In this document: piece after piece, positions 7,747 to 15,800 of the stretch
Numbering within the stretch: the first letter of the stretch is position 1
Layout: the number at the start of each line of letters is the position of its first letter
DNA from: JBQTJN01 sp052387095
GTDB taxonomy: Bacteria > Pseudomonadota > Alphaproteobacteria > Micavibrionales > Micavibrionaceae
Reading direction: 5' to 3'
DNA length: 37,014 nucleotides
Assembly (NCBI GenBank): GCA_052387095.1
Contig: JBQTJN010000014.1
Span: 1-37,014, forward strand
The notes under the pieces: generated by a model
The model's database searches: none
Told to the model about the DNA's origin: nothing
What the model saw: only the letters and a program-made list of their open reading frames with translations
Position numbers and translations under genes: made by a program

Positions 7747-8310
7747 ATGATGATTGTTCTTATCGATAATTATGACAGTTTTACCTACAACCTGGTCCAG
7801 TACCTAGGCGACATGGGCGTGTCGAGCGATGTCTACCGCAATGATAAAATTTCTGTACAGGGTGTTGTCGATTTGAAGCCGAAAGGGATTTTGATTTCGC
7901 CGGGACCGGGCGATCCGGATCATGCCGGGATTTGCCTTGAGCTGATCAGGCGTGCGGCAGAGGAAGAGCTTCCCCTGTTCGGCGTGTGCCTTGGGCACCA
8001 GGCAATCGGCCAGGCATTCGGCGGGAAAATTGTCCGCACCGCGCCGATGCATGGCAAGATTTCAGAAATTAAACATACGGATAAAAGTGTTTTCAAAGAC
8101 ATCCCCTCCCCGTTACCAGTGACGCGGTATCATTCGCTGATTATAGAGCACGCACCAAAAGATCTCGAGGTCACGGCCGAGACCGATGGCGGCATTATCA
8201 TGGGCGTGATGCACAAGACGAAACCTATTCACGGTGTACAGTTTCACCCGGAGAGCATCGCCACCGCGCACGGGCACGCCATGCTGAAGAATTTTATTGA
8301 ACTGCTATGA
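7747..8310 (+). CDS. trpG: Anthranilate synthase component II (glutamine amidotransferase)
   Basis: Releases ammonia from glutamine for TrpE. The 187-residue class I amidotransferase opens with LIDNYDSFTYNLVQYLG, carries the oxyanion motif SPGPGDP (51-57), the nucleophile Cys81 in GVCLGHQAIGQ, and His167/Glu169 in VQFHPES. Length and motifs are standard for TrpG; the close paralogue PabA cannot be excluded on sequence alone, but the overlap with trpD argues for TrpG. Two ATG codons stand in tandem at 7747 and 7750, and either could start translation; no clear ribosome-binding site is seen. The stop codon overlaps the trpD start (ATGA), indicating translational coupling. Confidence 0.94.
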   Translation: MMIVLIDNYDSFTYNLVQYLGDMGVSSDVYRNDKISVQGVVDLKPKGILISPGPGDPDHAGICLELIRRAAEEELPLFGVCLGHQAIGQAFGGKIVRTAPMHGKISEIKHTDKSVFKDIPSPLPVTRYHSLIIEHAPKDLEVTAETDGGIIMGVMHKTKPIHGVQFHPESIATAHGHAMLKNFIELL

Positions 8311-9302
8311 CGTATTTTCCGGGTCATGCGCTTTCTGAAGCTGAAATGATGGAGGCGATGGAAACCATCATATCCGGAAAAGCGCCGGATGAAGACATCG
8401 GGGCATTTTTGATTGCCCTGGCGCAGCGCCGCGAAACGGTGGAGGAAGTCACCGGGGCGGCACAGTATCTGCGGGAACGTTCGGTGAAGATCAAAGCGCC
8501 TGCCGGCGCGGTCGATTGCTGCAGCACAGGCGGCGACGGGAAGCACACTTATAATATATCGACGGCGGTGGCATTGGTGGCAGCATCCTGCGGCGTGCCG
8601 ATGGCTAAGCATGGAAATCGTGCCGCCAGTTCGAAATGCGGCGCAGCGGATGTACTGGAAAAATGCGGTGTTAATCTCGAACTGCCTGTTCCAAAACTGG
8701 AAGACGCGCTGGAAAAATTTAATTTCGCGTTCCTGATGGCGCCGCAACATCATCCGGCAATGGCGCGCGTCCGCGAAATCCGCAAGAAAATCGGGCGGCG
8801 GACCATTTTCAACATGCTGGGCCCCCTGCTCAATCCGGCGGGCGCGAAAATCCAGCTGGTCGGCGTCTATGATAAAACTCTTCTGCCTGTCATGGCGGAA
8901 GCCTTGCAAAGGCTGGGTTCAGAGAAAGCCTGGATCGTGCACGGCATGGATGGTATGGATGAAATCACCCTCGGCGGTTTCACGCATCGCGCTGTGCTTG
9001 AGAATAATACTGTAAGGCAAGACAGGCTTGCGCCGGAGGATTTCAAACTGCCGCCGCATCTTTCTGATGATTTGGCCGGCGGTGAGGCAAAAGAAAACGC
9101 TGCAGCGCTGATTAATGTTCTTAAAAGTGAGAAAAACTCTTACCGCAATTCTGTGCTGGCAAATGCAGCCGCGGTCCTAGTTCTTCATGGTACGGCAGCG
9201 CATTTGAAAGAAGGTGTCGTAAAGGCGGCCCAAGCAATCGATAGCGGCGCTGCCCTGAATACCCTGAACCTCTATATAGAATTTTCCCGGGGGCCGGCAT
9301 GA
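8307..9302 (+). CDS. trpD: Anthranilate phosphoribosyltransferase
   Basis: Transfers phosphoribose from PRPP to anthranilate, the second tryptophan-pathway step. The 331-residue product has the glycine-rich PRPP loop TGGDGKHTYNIST (74-86), the anthranilate/PRPP motif AKHGNRAASSKCGAADVLE (100-118), and GRRTIFNMLGPLLNPA downstream, all characteristic of TrpD. Family members usually read GTGGD at the PRPP loop; here it is STGGD. The gene overlaps trpG upstream and trpC downstream by four bases each (ATGA at both junctions), forming a tightly coupled trpGDC unit. Confidence 0.96.
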   Translation: MTYFPGHALSEAEMMEAMETIISGKAPDEDIGAFLIALAQRRETVEEVTGAAQYLRERSVKIKAPAGAVDCCSTGGDGKHTYNISTAVALVAASCGVPMAKHGNRAASSKCGAADVLEKCGVNLELPVPKLEDALEKFNFAFLMAPQHHPAMARVREIRKKIGRRTIFNMLGPLLNPAGAKIQLVGVYDKTLLPVMAEALQRLGSEKAWIVHGMDGMDEITLGGFTHRAVLENNTVRQDRLAPEDFKLPPHLSDDLAGGEAKENAAALINVLKSEKNSYRNSVLANAAAVLVLHGTAAHLKEGVVKAAQAIDSGAALNTLNLYIEFSRGPA

Positions 9303-10087
9303 GCATCCTGCAGGAAATTTGCGACGTCAAAGCCAGGCACATAGAGATTCAGAAAAGCATCATATCCCTGCCGGAAATACAGGAGCGCGCTATTCACGCA
9401 GAGCCGCCGCGGGGTTTTCTGAAATCCCTGCAAAACAGCCCAGGAATCGCGGTCATTGCCGAAGTGAAAAAGGCATCACCATCGAAAGGCGTGATCAGGG
9501 AAAATTTTGATCCGGTTGAAATTGCGCGCTCTTATGAAGAAGCCGGTGCGGCCTGTTTGTCCGTGTTGACGGATGAGCCTTATTTCCAGGGCAGCGATCA
9601 ATACCTGATCTATGTCCATAAAAATACCGGATTACCGATCCTCCGCAAGGATTTCATGATTGACCGCTACCAGATTTATGAATCACGTGCGCTGAATGCG
9701 GATTGCGTGCTGCTGATCATGGCGGCACTGACGGATAGGCAGGCCTCTGAACTCAACCTGCTGTCGCAGATGCTTGGCATGGATGTGCTGGTTGAAGTTC
9801 ATGACGAGGAGGAACTCATCCGCGCGCTTAAGCTCATGCCCACGATGATCGGGGTGAATAACCGCAACTTAAAAACCATGGAGGTGAGTCTCGAAACTTC
9901 GCACCGCCTCAGCCCCCTCATTCCCGATTCTATCTTACGGATTTCGGAGAGCGGCATTGCCACACAGGGCGATATTTTTGCCCTGCAAAGCGCGGGTTTT
10001 GGGGCTTTTCTGATTGGCGAGGCCTTCATGCGGCAGACGGATGAGGGGGCCGCTTTAAAAGGCTTCTTGACACAGAACGGGAACTAA
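9299..10087 (+). CDS. trpC: Indole-3-glycerol-phosphate synthase
   Basis: Closes the indole ring, converting carboxyphenylaminodeoxyribulose phosphate to indole-glycerol phosphate. The 262-residue single-domain (beta/alpha)8 enzyme shows IAEVKKASPSKG (53-64) with the catalytic Glu55 and Lys57, LRKDFMID (115-122) with Lys117, VLVEVHDEEEL, IGVNNRNLKTMEV and SESGI for phosphate binding. It is not fused to TrpF, as is usual in Alphaproteobacteria. It ends the trpGDC unit; its stop codon at 10085-10087 lies inside the lexA operator. Confidence 0.96.
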   Translation: MSILQEICDVKARHIEIQKSIISLPEIQERAIHAEPPRGFLKSLQNSPGIAVIAEVKKASPSKGVIRENFDPVEIARSYEEAGAACLSVLTDEPYFQGSDQYLIYVHKNTGLPILRKDFMIDRYQIYESRALNADCVLLIMAALTDRQASELNLLSQMLGMDVLVEVHDEEELIRALKLMPTMIGVNNRNLKTMEVSLETSHRLSPLIPDSILRISESGIATQGDIFALQSAGFGAFLIGEAFMRQTDEGAALKGFLTQNGN

Positions 10088-10095
10088 ACTAGAAC
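10067..10095 (+). promoter_or_regulatory. Candidate lexA promoter
   Basis: A perfect -35 box TTGACA (10067-10072) and TAGAAC (10090-10095, four of six -10 matches) are separated by 17 bases. The promoter starts within the last codons of trpC. The -10 box overlaps the right half of the SOS box, so bound LexA would block RNA polymerase. Predicted transcription start is near 10102. Assigned by eye. Confidence 0.55.
10081..10095. promoter_or_regulatory. SOS box (LexA operator) of lexA
   Basis: GAACTAAACTAGAAC is an exact match to the direct-repeat LexA recognition pattern of Alphaproteobacteria, GAAC-N7-GAAC. It lies 48 bases upstream of the lexA start codon and overlaps both the trpC stop codon and the putative -10 box. 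This implies negative autoregulation of lexA and induction by DNA damage. Seen directly; binding is inferred from the known alphaproteobacterial motif. Confidence 0.85.
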
Positions 10096-10143
10096 AAACA
10101 GAGGATATTTGTATAGTTTTAGTCAATTTATGAGGACCCCTGC

Positions 10144-10812
10144 ATGCTGACCCGGAAACAACGCGACCTGCTGATGTTCATTCACGACCGCATGTCCGAT
10201 TCCGACGTCGCGCCATCTTTCGAGGAAATGAAAGATGCGCTGGGCCTCAAATCCAAATCCGGAATTCATCGCCTGATCACCGCGCTTGTCGAGCGCGGTT
10301 ATGTCGAGCGCCTGCCGCACCGCGCACGCGCGCTGGAAATCAAACGCCTCCCCGAAATGGGCAAGCCGGGCAAGAATGTCGTTACCGCGAACTTCCCGAA
10401 AAAAATGGCCGTGGGTGTAGCGAACAATTTTGATTCCATCCCGCTGCAGGGAAAAATTGCGGCCGGTACGCCGATCGAGGCTATCAGCAACGAAACCGAC
10501 ATATTGCAGATTCCCCCCGGATTCCTTGGCAGGGGCGAGCATTACGCCCTGACCGTTGAAGGCGATTCCATGATCAATGCCGGGATCAATGACGGCGATA
10601 CCGTGATTATCAAGCGCTGCGACGATGCCGAGAATGGCACCATCATCGTGGCCCTGATCGATGACGAGGAAGCAACTCTCAAACGCCTGCGCCGCGCCGG
10701 AAATAAAATCGTGCTGGAGCCGGAAAATGATGCGGATGAGCCGCGCATTCTTGAGCCCGGCCGCGTGAAAATCCAGGGCAAGCTGGTCAGCCTTCTGCGC
10801 AGCTATCACTGA
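10144..10812 (+). CDS. lexA: LexA repressor (SOS response regulator, autoprotease)
   Basis: Represses SOS genes and cleaves itself when stimulated by RecA filaments on single-stranded DNA. The 222-residue protein starts MLTRKQRDLLMFIHDRM, the typical winged-helix DNA-binding domain (about 1-65, with KSKSGIHRLITALVERGY as recognition region). The S24 peptidase domain has the self-cleavage site between Ala107 and Gly108 in KIAAGTP, the nucleophile Ser142 in EGDSMI and the general base Lys180 in EATLKRL. A ribosome-binding site GAGGA at 10132-10136 supports the ATG. It is preceded by its own SOS box and promoter, and its 3' end overlaps comEC tail to tail by seven bases. Confidence 0.97.
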   Translation: MLTRKQRDLLMFIHDRMSDSDVAPSFEEMKDALGLKSKSGIHRLITALVERGYVERLPHRARALEIKRLPEMGKPGKNVVTANFPKKMAVGVANNFDSIPLQGKIAAGTPIEAISNETDILQIPPGFLGRGEHYALTVEGDSMINAGINDGDTVIIKRCDDAENGTIIVALIDDEEATLKRLRRAGNKIVLEPENDADEPRILEPGRVKIQGKLVSLLRSYH

Positions 10813-12881
10813 TATTTTTTGGATTTTTCATTCCAGGGCCGTGCACCGCGCCCTTCTTCCACCGTTTTGATAACCAACTTTCCCTCTGCCAGCCAGATTG
10901 CGTAAGCGCCGTTGTGATAGGCGTCGAATTTATCGATTAATATGGTGTTGCACGCGGTTTTTACGCGTGCAAATGATAAAACGAGGTCGGCCCAGTCGCA
11001 CTCTGCCGGCGCGATTTCCGGCGCTTTAACAAAGGAGATTTTTTGCTCTGCAATTTGTGTGCGACATGCCGCATCATCGCAGAAGAAGTTATTTTCCCCT
11101 CCTTCTTTCGGCCATGCCATCGAACTGCCTGATAAAAACCCGGCCATGCGTTCCCAGTTTTCACGGATGAATTTTTCCTTGCGCAAACTGGAGATCAGCA
11201 AGCCGTTTTCGCCGCGAACGGCCACGAGATCGAATTTTGGGGAGATTAATATATCCGGCTGGCGGTATGTGCCGATCATACCCAGGGCAACAAGCCCCGG
11301 CAGCAGTGCGGCATATTTCAATGGCCCGTGCCAGAGCATGAAAAATAAAATCGCAAGCACGAGAATAATAAACCCTGCCCCCGGCCACGAGGCAAAATGC
11401 AGCGTTGCGTGCGGCAGGGCCGCGACCCAGTAGGAAATTCCGACCATTAAATCAACACCAAAACCGACAAGTTGCAGCGGCGCGACGGCCAGCCCGAACG
11501 GCATGAGAAACAGCGCCAGCACGGCAAAAGGCATGATGATAAACCCCGTCAAAGGGATCACGAGGCCGTTGGCAATGATCCCGTAGAGCGAAAGCGTCTG
11601 GAAATGAAAAATTGTGAAGGGCGCGGTGGCAAACGTTGCCAGGATTGTCGTCATGGCGATGCCACCGAAATAGAGCAGGATACGGCGGAACGGCCCGGTC
11701 TGGCTGTACCAGTTTGAAATGCGCTCACGCTGCCAGTCGTAAAAGAAAATCATGGCAGCCACGGCGGCGAAGGACATCTGGAAGCTGATCGAGAGGAGGC
11801 TTTCCGGCGCAAGCAATAGCACGACAAGCGCGGCAAATGCGAGAAGCCGCGGTGAAAGCGGGTCGCGGTCGAGCAGAATCGCCAGAAACGCAGTGCCCAG
11901 CATGAGAAGCGAACGTTGCGCCGGTATTTCCGCGCCTGCGAGCAATGTGTAGAAAAGCGCGCCGAGAAAACCCAGAACGGCAGCATATTTTTTGATCGGG
12001 TGGCGCAGCGCGAAAGACGGTACGCACGCCATCAGGAAACGGCTGGTGAAGAAAATAATAGTCGCAAACAATGTGATGTGCAGCCCGGAGATGGAAAGAA
12101 TGTGGTAAATCCCCGCATCCTTAATGGCCTGGTCATCCTCTTTACTAATAGCTGCGCGTTTGCCAGTGATGAGCGCCTTGGCGATCGCGGCGCGCGCCGG
12201 TGGCAATGCGGCGTCGATGCTGTTATCGATGCGCGTGCGTAAGGTCTCGATAAAAAGCGTGTAACCGCCCGGTTCATTATACTTCAGAATTTCCGGCTGC
12301 TTGTAGGCAAAACCCAGCCCACCAATGCCCTGAAAATACATGTAGCGCTGGAAATCAAACGCGCCGGGCATAACGGGCGGAGACGGTGGATTGAGCGCAG
12401 CCAGTACGCGGATGCGTTGACCCAAACCAAACCCCTCGTCTTTACGTACGCTGAGACGGATTTTCCGGGGCGTGTATTCCGGCAACAGCCTTTCAATTTC
12501 AAGATGCGTGAGAATCAGGCGACTTCCTTTTTCGCCCTCAAGTTTTTCAATGGATTCAATTGTGCCGGTAACCGTAACGGGTTCCAGTTTTTTATGCAGG
12601 AGCGGCGTATCAGAAAGAAACGTGCGGCCCTGCGCGGCAAAAAAACCTGCCGCGATGAGGAACAGGAACATGACAAAAATGCGCCCGAGCGCGCGACGGC
12701 GCACCAGCCAGATGGCAAACCCTGCGAATATGATCCCGGTGAGCCCCATGATCAGCGGTGGCTCTGACAGCAGCGCATAATAAAACGCGATGCCGAAAGA
12801 CAGAAAAACCGGCAGCCAGAGAAAAGCCCGCTCCTGCTGGCGCGCAACCTGCTCTTTCAGCCATTCAATGTGATCCGGCAA
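10806..12881 (-). CDS. comEC: ComEC/Rec2-family DNA uptake channel protein
   Basis: Inner-membrane protein that carries transforming single-stranded DNA into the cytoplasm in naturally competent bacteria; in many species its presence alone does not prove competence. The 691-residue product has N-terminal membrane spans, a DUF4131-like domain, then the competence domain with KDAGIYHILSISGLHI, the hallmark ComEC motif, followed by numerous hydrophobic spans. The C-terminal region after about residue 555 is soluble and short, without the full metallo-beta-lactamase domain seen in Gram-positive ComEC, as is usual in Alphaproteobacteria. The start is a TTG at 12881, with a GGGGA ribosome-binding-like run upstream; no ATG is available in frame before residue 44. 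It is divergent from gltX and convergent with lexA. Confidence 0.9.
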   Translation of the reverse strand: MPDHIEWLKEQVARQQERAFLWLPVFLSFGIAFYYALLSEPPLIMGLTGIIFAGFAIWLVRRRALGRIFVMFLFLIAAGFFAAQGRTFLSDTPLLHKKLEPVTVTGTIESIEKLEGEKGSRLILTHLEIERLLPEYTPRKIRLSVRKDEGFGLGQRIRVLAALNPPSPPVMPGAFDFQRYMYFQGIGGLGFAYKQPEILKYNEPGGYTLFIETLRTRIDNSIDAALPPARAAIAKALITGKRAAISKEDDQAIKDAGIYHILSISGLHITLFATIIFFTSRFLMACVPSFALRHPIKKYAAVLGFLGALFYTLLAGAEIPAQRSLLMLGTAFLAILLDRDPLSPRLLAFAALVVLLLAPESLLSISFQMSFAAVAAMIFFYDWQRERISNWYSQTGPFRRILLYFGGIAMTTILATFATAPFTIFHFQTLSLYGIIANGLVIPLTGFIIMPFAVLALFLMPFGLAVAPLQLVGFGVDLMVGISYWVAALPHATLHFASWPGAGFIILVLAILFFMLWHGPLKYAALLPGLVALGMIGTYRQPDILISPKFDLVAVRGENGLLISSLRKEKFIRENWERMAGFLSGSSMAWPKEGGENNFFCDDAACRTQIAEQKISFVKAPEIAPAECDWADLVLSFARVKTACNTILIDKFDAYHNGAYAIWLAEGKLVIKTVEEGRGARPWNEKSKKYQ

Positions 12882-12905
12882 CAGTAAATCCCCGTTATAT
12901 TACCC

Positions 12906-12934
12906 TTGCGTATACCGGTGCGGCCCGGTAAAAA
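12906..12934 (+). promoter_or_regulatory. Candidate gltX promoter
   Basis: TTGCGT (12906-12911) and TAAAAA (12929-12934) with a 17-base spacer lie in the 102-base divergent region between comEC and gltX. Match is partial (four of six in each box) and judged by eye. Confidence 0.3.
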
Positions 12935-12983
12935 TGGCGAGAGCGACAAGTCTGTACTTTACCTTCTAACGACCTGAGATCAA

Positions 12984-14408
12984 ATGACGATTGTCACCCG
13001 TTTCCCGCCCTCGCCGACAGGTTTTATGCATATCGGCACCGCGCGCACAGCTTTATATAACTGGCTGTATGCACGCAGGTATGGTGGGAAAATGCTGTTC
13101 CGCATCGAGGATACCGACCGCGCACGCCATTCCGAAGAGGCGGTGCAGGCGATCATCAACGGCCTTAAATGGCTGGAGATGGATTGGGACGGCGAGGTTG
13201 TTTCACAATTTGCGCGCCGGGAACGCCATGCCGAAGTCGCGCATGAACTGGTGAAAAAAGGTGAGGCTTATTACTGTTATTGCAGCCCGGCAGAGCTGGA
13301 AGAAATGCGCGAGAAAGCAAAAGCCGCCGGATCGCCGCAAATGTATGACCGGAGATGGCGCGACCGCGATCCGTCTGAGGTACCGAAAGATATTAAACCG
13401 GTTGTCCGCATCAAGGCGCCGATTGCCAAGGACGATGCGAATGATACGGCCATGGTCGTCGTTGATAAGGTCCAGGGTTCAGTATCCGTTCAGCTTGAAC
13501 AGCTCGATGACTTTATTATCCTGCGCTCCGACAGCACGCCGACTTATATGCTGTCCGTCGTCGTTGACGACCACGATATGGGCGTGACGCATGTGATCCG
13601 CGGTGACGATCACCTTAATAATACGTTCCGGCAGAATATTATTTACCATGCCATGGGCTGGCCGGCTCCGGTTTACGCACATCTTCCCATGATCCTGGGC
13701 CCTGACGGCGCCAAGATGTCGAAACGTCACGGCGCGGCGAGTGTCGAGGAATATCGCGATTTAGGTTACCTCCCGGAGGCAATGCGGAATTACCTGCTGC
13801 GGCTGGGCTGGTCGCACGGGGATGACGAGTTTATTTCGGACGAACAGGCGCTCAAATGGTTCGATCTTGAACATATTGTCCGCTCCCCGGCCCGCTTCGA
13901 TTTCGCCAAGCTGGAGCATGTCAACGCGCATTATATGAAGCTGGCGGACGGAAAGCGCCTGCTCGAAATTGCCCGGCCTTTTTATAAACAGCGGCACGGG
14001 GTTGAGATTGACGCTCTGGCAGAAAAGCGGATTCTTGCCCATCAGGATGAGTTAAAGTCGCGTGCGAAGACTGTTCTTCAATTCGTTGGTGAATCCGTAT
14101 TTTATGCCCAGACGGTGCCGTTGAAATTTGATGAGACGGCTAAAGCCGAAATTGCCGGCGGAAAAGATATTTTTAAAATTCTCGAAGAGCGGCTGGGAAC
14201 CCTCACGGATTTTACCGCCGATTCTATCCAACAGATTGCCAAGGATGTTGCCGGCGAATCGCGGGAGGGCAAGCTGGGCAAGGTGGCGATGCCATTGCGC
14301 GCCGCACTGACCGGCACGACGGTGTCCCCATCCGTCTTTCATGCCGCGGAAATCCTTGGCCGCGAAGAAACCCTGAAGCGCCTGAAAGCGGCCGCGACCG
14401 GACTTTAA
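12984..14408 (+). CDS. gltX: Glutamyl-tRNA synthetase
   Basis: Charges tRNA(Glu), and in Alphaproteobacteria lacking GlnRS usually also mischarges tRNA(Gln) for later amidation by GatCAB. The 474-residue class I synthetase has the ATP-binding HIGH-type motif PSPTGFMHIGTA (9-20), Glu/tRNA-binding IEDTDRARHS (41-50), YLLRLGWSHGD and the second class I signature KMSKRHGA (244-251). The Cys-containing YYCYCSPAELE segment (96-106) lies where some GluRS bind zinc. Many Alphaproteobacteria have two GltX paralogues of different tRNA specificity; which one this is cannot be told here. gltA follows 81 bases downstream. Confidence 0.96.
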   Translation: MTIVTRFPPSPTGFMHIGTARTALYNWLYARRYGGKMLFRIEDTDRARHSEEAVQAIINGLKWLEMDWDGEVVSQFARRERHAEVAHELVKKGEAYYCYCSPAELEEMREKAKAAGSPQMYDRRWRDRDPSEVPKDIKPVVRIKAPIAKDDANDTAMVVVDKVQGSVSVQLEQLDDFIILRSDSTPTYMLSVVVDDHDMGVTHVIRGDDHLNNTFRQNIIYHAMGWPAPVYAHLPMILGPDGAKMSKRHGAASVEEYRDLGYLPEAMRNYLLRLGWSHGDDEFISDEQALKWFDLEHIVRSPARFDFAKLEHVNAHYMKLADGKRLLEIARPFYKQRHGVEIDALAEKRILAHQDELKSRAKTVLQFVGESVFYAQTVPLKFDETAKAEIAGGKDIFKILEERLGTLTDFTADSIQQIAKDVAGESREGKLGKVAMPLRAALTGTTVSPSVFHAAEILGREETLKRLKAAATGL

Positions 14409-14489
14409 GATCGATGTTGCACCGCAACGAAATCCGGGTCATTATTATTTAAGTTGCCCTGCTCCTTCTTTCCCGAATGGACCCCGCTT

Positions 14490-15800
14490 ATGACCGATAA
14501 AGCCGCCGCCGGAAAAACCTTTACCCTTACGAATGACCAATCCGGCGAAAGCTGGAAACTGCCCGTCATAGACGGCACGGCGGGGCCAAGCGTGATCGAT
14601 GTGCAGAAACTCTACGCCGATACGGGGCATTTCACTTTCGATCCGAGCTTTACGTCGACCGGTAGCTGCAAATCGCGCATCACCTTTATTGATGGCGAAG
14701 AAGGCGTACTTATGCATCGCGGCTACACGATCCAGGACCTGGCGGCGAAAAGCAATTTTCCGGAAACGGCTTATCTCCTGCTGTACGGGGATTTACCGAA
14801 CCAGGAACAGAGCGAAAAATTCGTGCGCGACGTCACGTATCACACGATGGTGCATGAGCAGATTCACCTGTTTTTCCGGGGATTCCGGCGCGATGCGCAC
14901 CCGATGGCCGTCATGTGCGGCGTAACGGCCGCGCTCTCAGCCTTCTATCATGACTCGCTGGATATTTTTGACCCGAAGCAGCGTGATATTTCGGCGCAAC
15001 GTTTAGTTGCTAAAATCCCGACGCTGGCCGCGATGACGCATAAATACTCGATGGGGCAGCCTTTCATGTACCCGCGCAATGATCTCTCGTTTGCCGAGAA
15101 TTTTCTCTATATGTGTTTTGCGGTTCCGAGCGAGCCTTATAAAAACAACCCGGTCCTGTCGGAAGCTATGGACAAAATTTTTATTCTTCATGCTGATCAT
15201 GAGCAAAACGCCTCGACCTCGACCGTACGCCTTGCAGGCTCGAGCCAGGCCAACCCGTTTGCCTGTGTTGCGGCCGGGATAGCATCCCTGTGGGGGGCCA
15301 GCCATGGTGGCGCCAACCAGGAAGTGCTGGAAATGCTGGCTGAAATCGGCCATGTCGACCGCATACCGGAATTCATCGCCCGCGCCAAGGACAAGAACGA
15401 CCCGTTCCGCCTGATGGGCTTCGGCCACCGCGTCTACAAGAATTTCGACCCGCGCGCGACTGTGCTCAAGAAATATGCCGATGATGTGCTCGAGGAGCTG
15501 GGTGTTGATGACCCGCTGCTTGATATCGCCATGGAGCTTGAGAAAATCGCCCTGCAGGATGAATATTTCGTGCAGCGCAAATTATTCCCAAATGTCGATT
15601 TCTATTCCGGCATTATCCTGAAAGCGATGGGATTCCCGACCAGCATGTTCACGGTTCTGTTTGCCGTAGCGCGAACTGTAGGATGGATCTCGCAATGGAA
15701 GGAAATGGTCGAGGAGCCGACTTTGCGTATCGGGCGGCCGCGGCAACTTTACACAGGCTCCGTGCAAAGGCCGTATGTGCCGATCGATAAACGCGGCTAG
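14490..15800 (+). CDS. gltA: Citrate synthase (type II)
   Basis: Condenses oxaloacetate and acetyl-CoA to citrate, the entry step of the TCA cycle. The 436-residue product carries all three catalytic residues: His272 in GASHGGAN, His313 in GFGHRVYKNFDPRA and Asp370 in PNVDFYSGI. It also has the conserved FFRGFRRDAHPMAVM and HADHEQNASTSTVRLAGSS segments. The frame extends upstream to a TTG at 14454, but the ATG at 14490 gives the N-terminus typical of alphaproteobacterial GltA (MTDKAAAGKTFTL). Its stop codon overlaps that of lpxB by four bases on the opposite strand, leaving no room for a terminator between them. Confidence 0.96.
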   Translation: MTDKAAAGKTFTLTNDQSGESWKLPVIDGTAGPSVIDVQKLYADTGHFTFDPSFTSTGSCKSRITFIDGEEGVLMHRGYTIQDLAAKSNFPETAYLLLYGDLPNQEQSEKFVRDVTYHTMVHEQIHLFFRGFRRDAHPMAVMCGVTAALSAFYHDSLDIFDPKQRDISAQRLVAKIPTLAAMTHKYSMGQPFMYPRNDLSFAENFLYMCFAVPSEPYKNNPVLSEAMDKIFILHADHEQNASTSTVRLAGSSQANPFACVAAGIASLWGASHGGANQEVLEMLAEIGHVDRIPEFIARAKDKNDPFRLMGFGHRVYKNFDPRATVLKKYADDVLEELGVDDPLLDIAMELEKIALQDEYFVQRKLFPNVDFYSGIILKAMGFPTSMFTVLFAVARTVGWISQWKEMVEEPTLRIGRPRQLYTGSVQRPYVPIDKRG

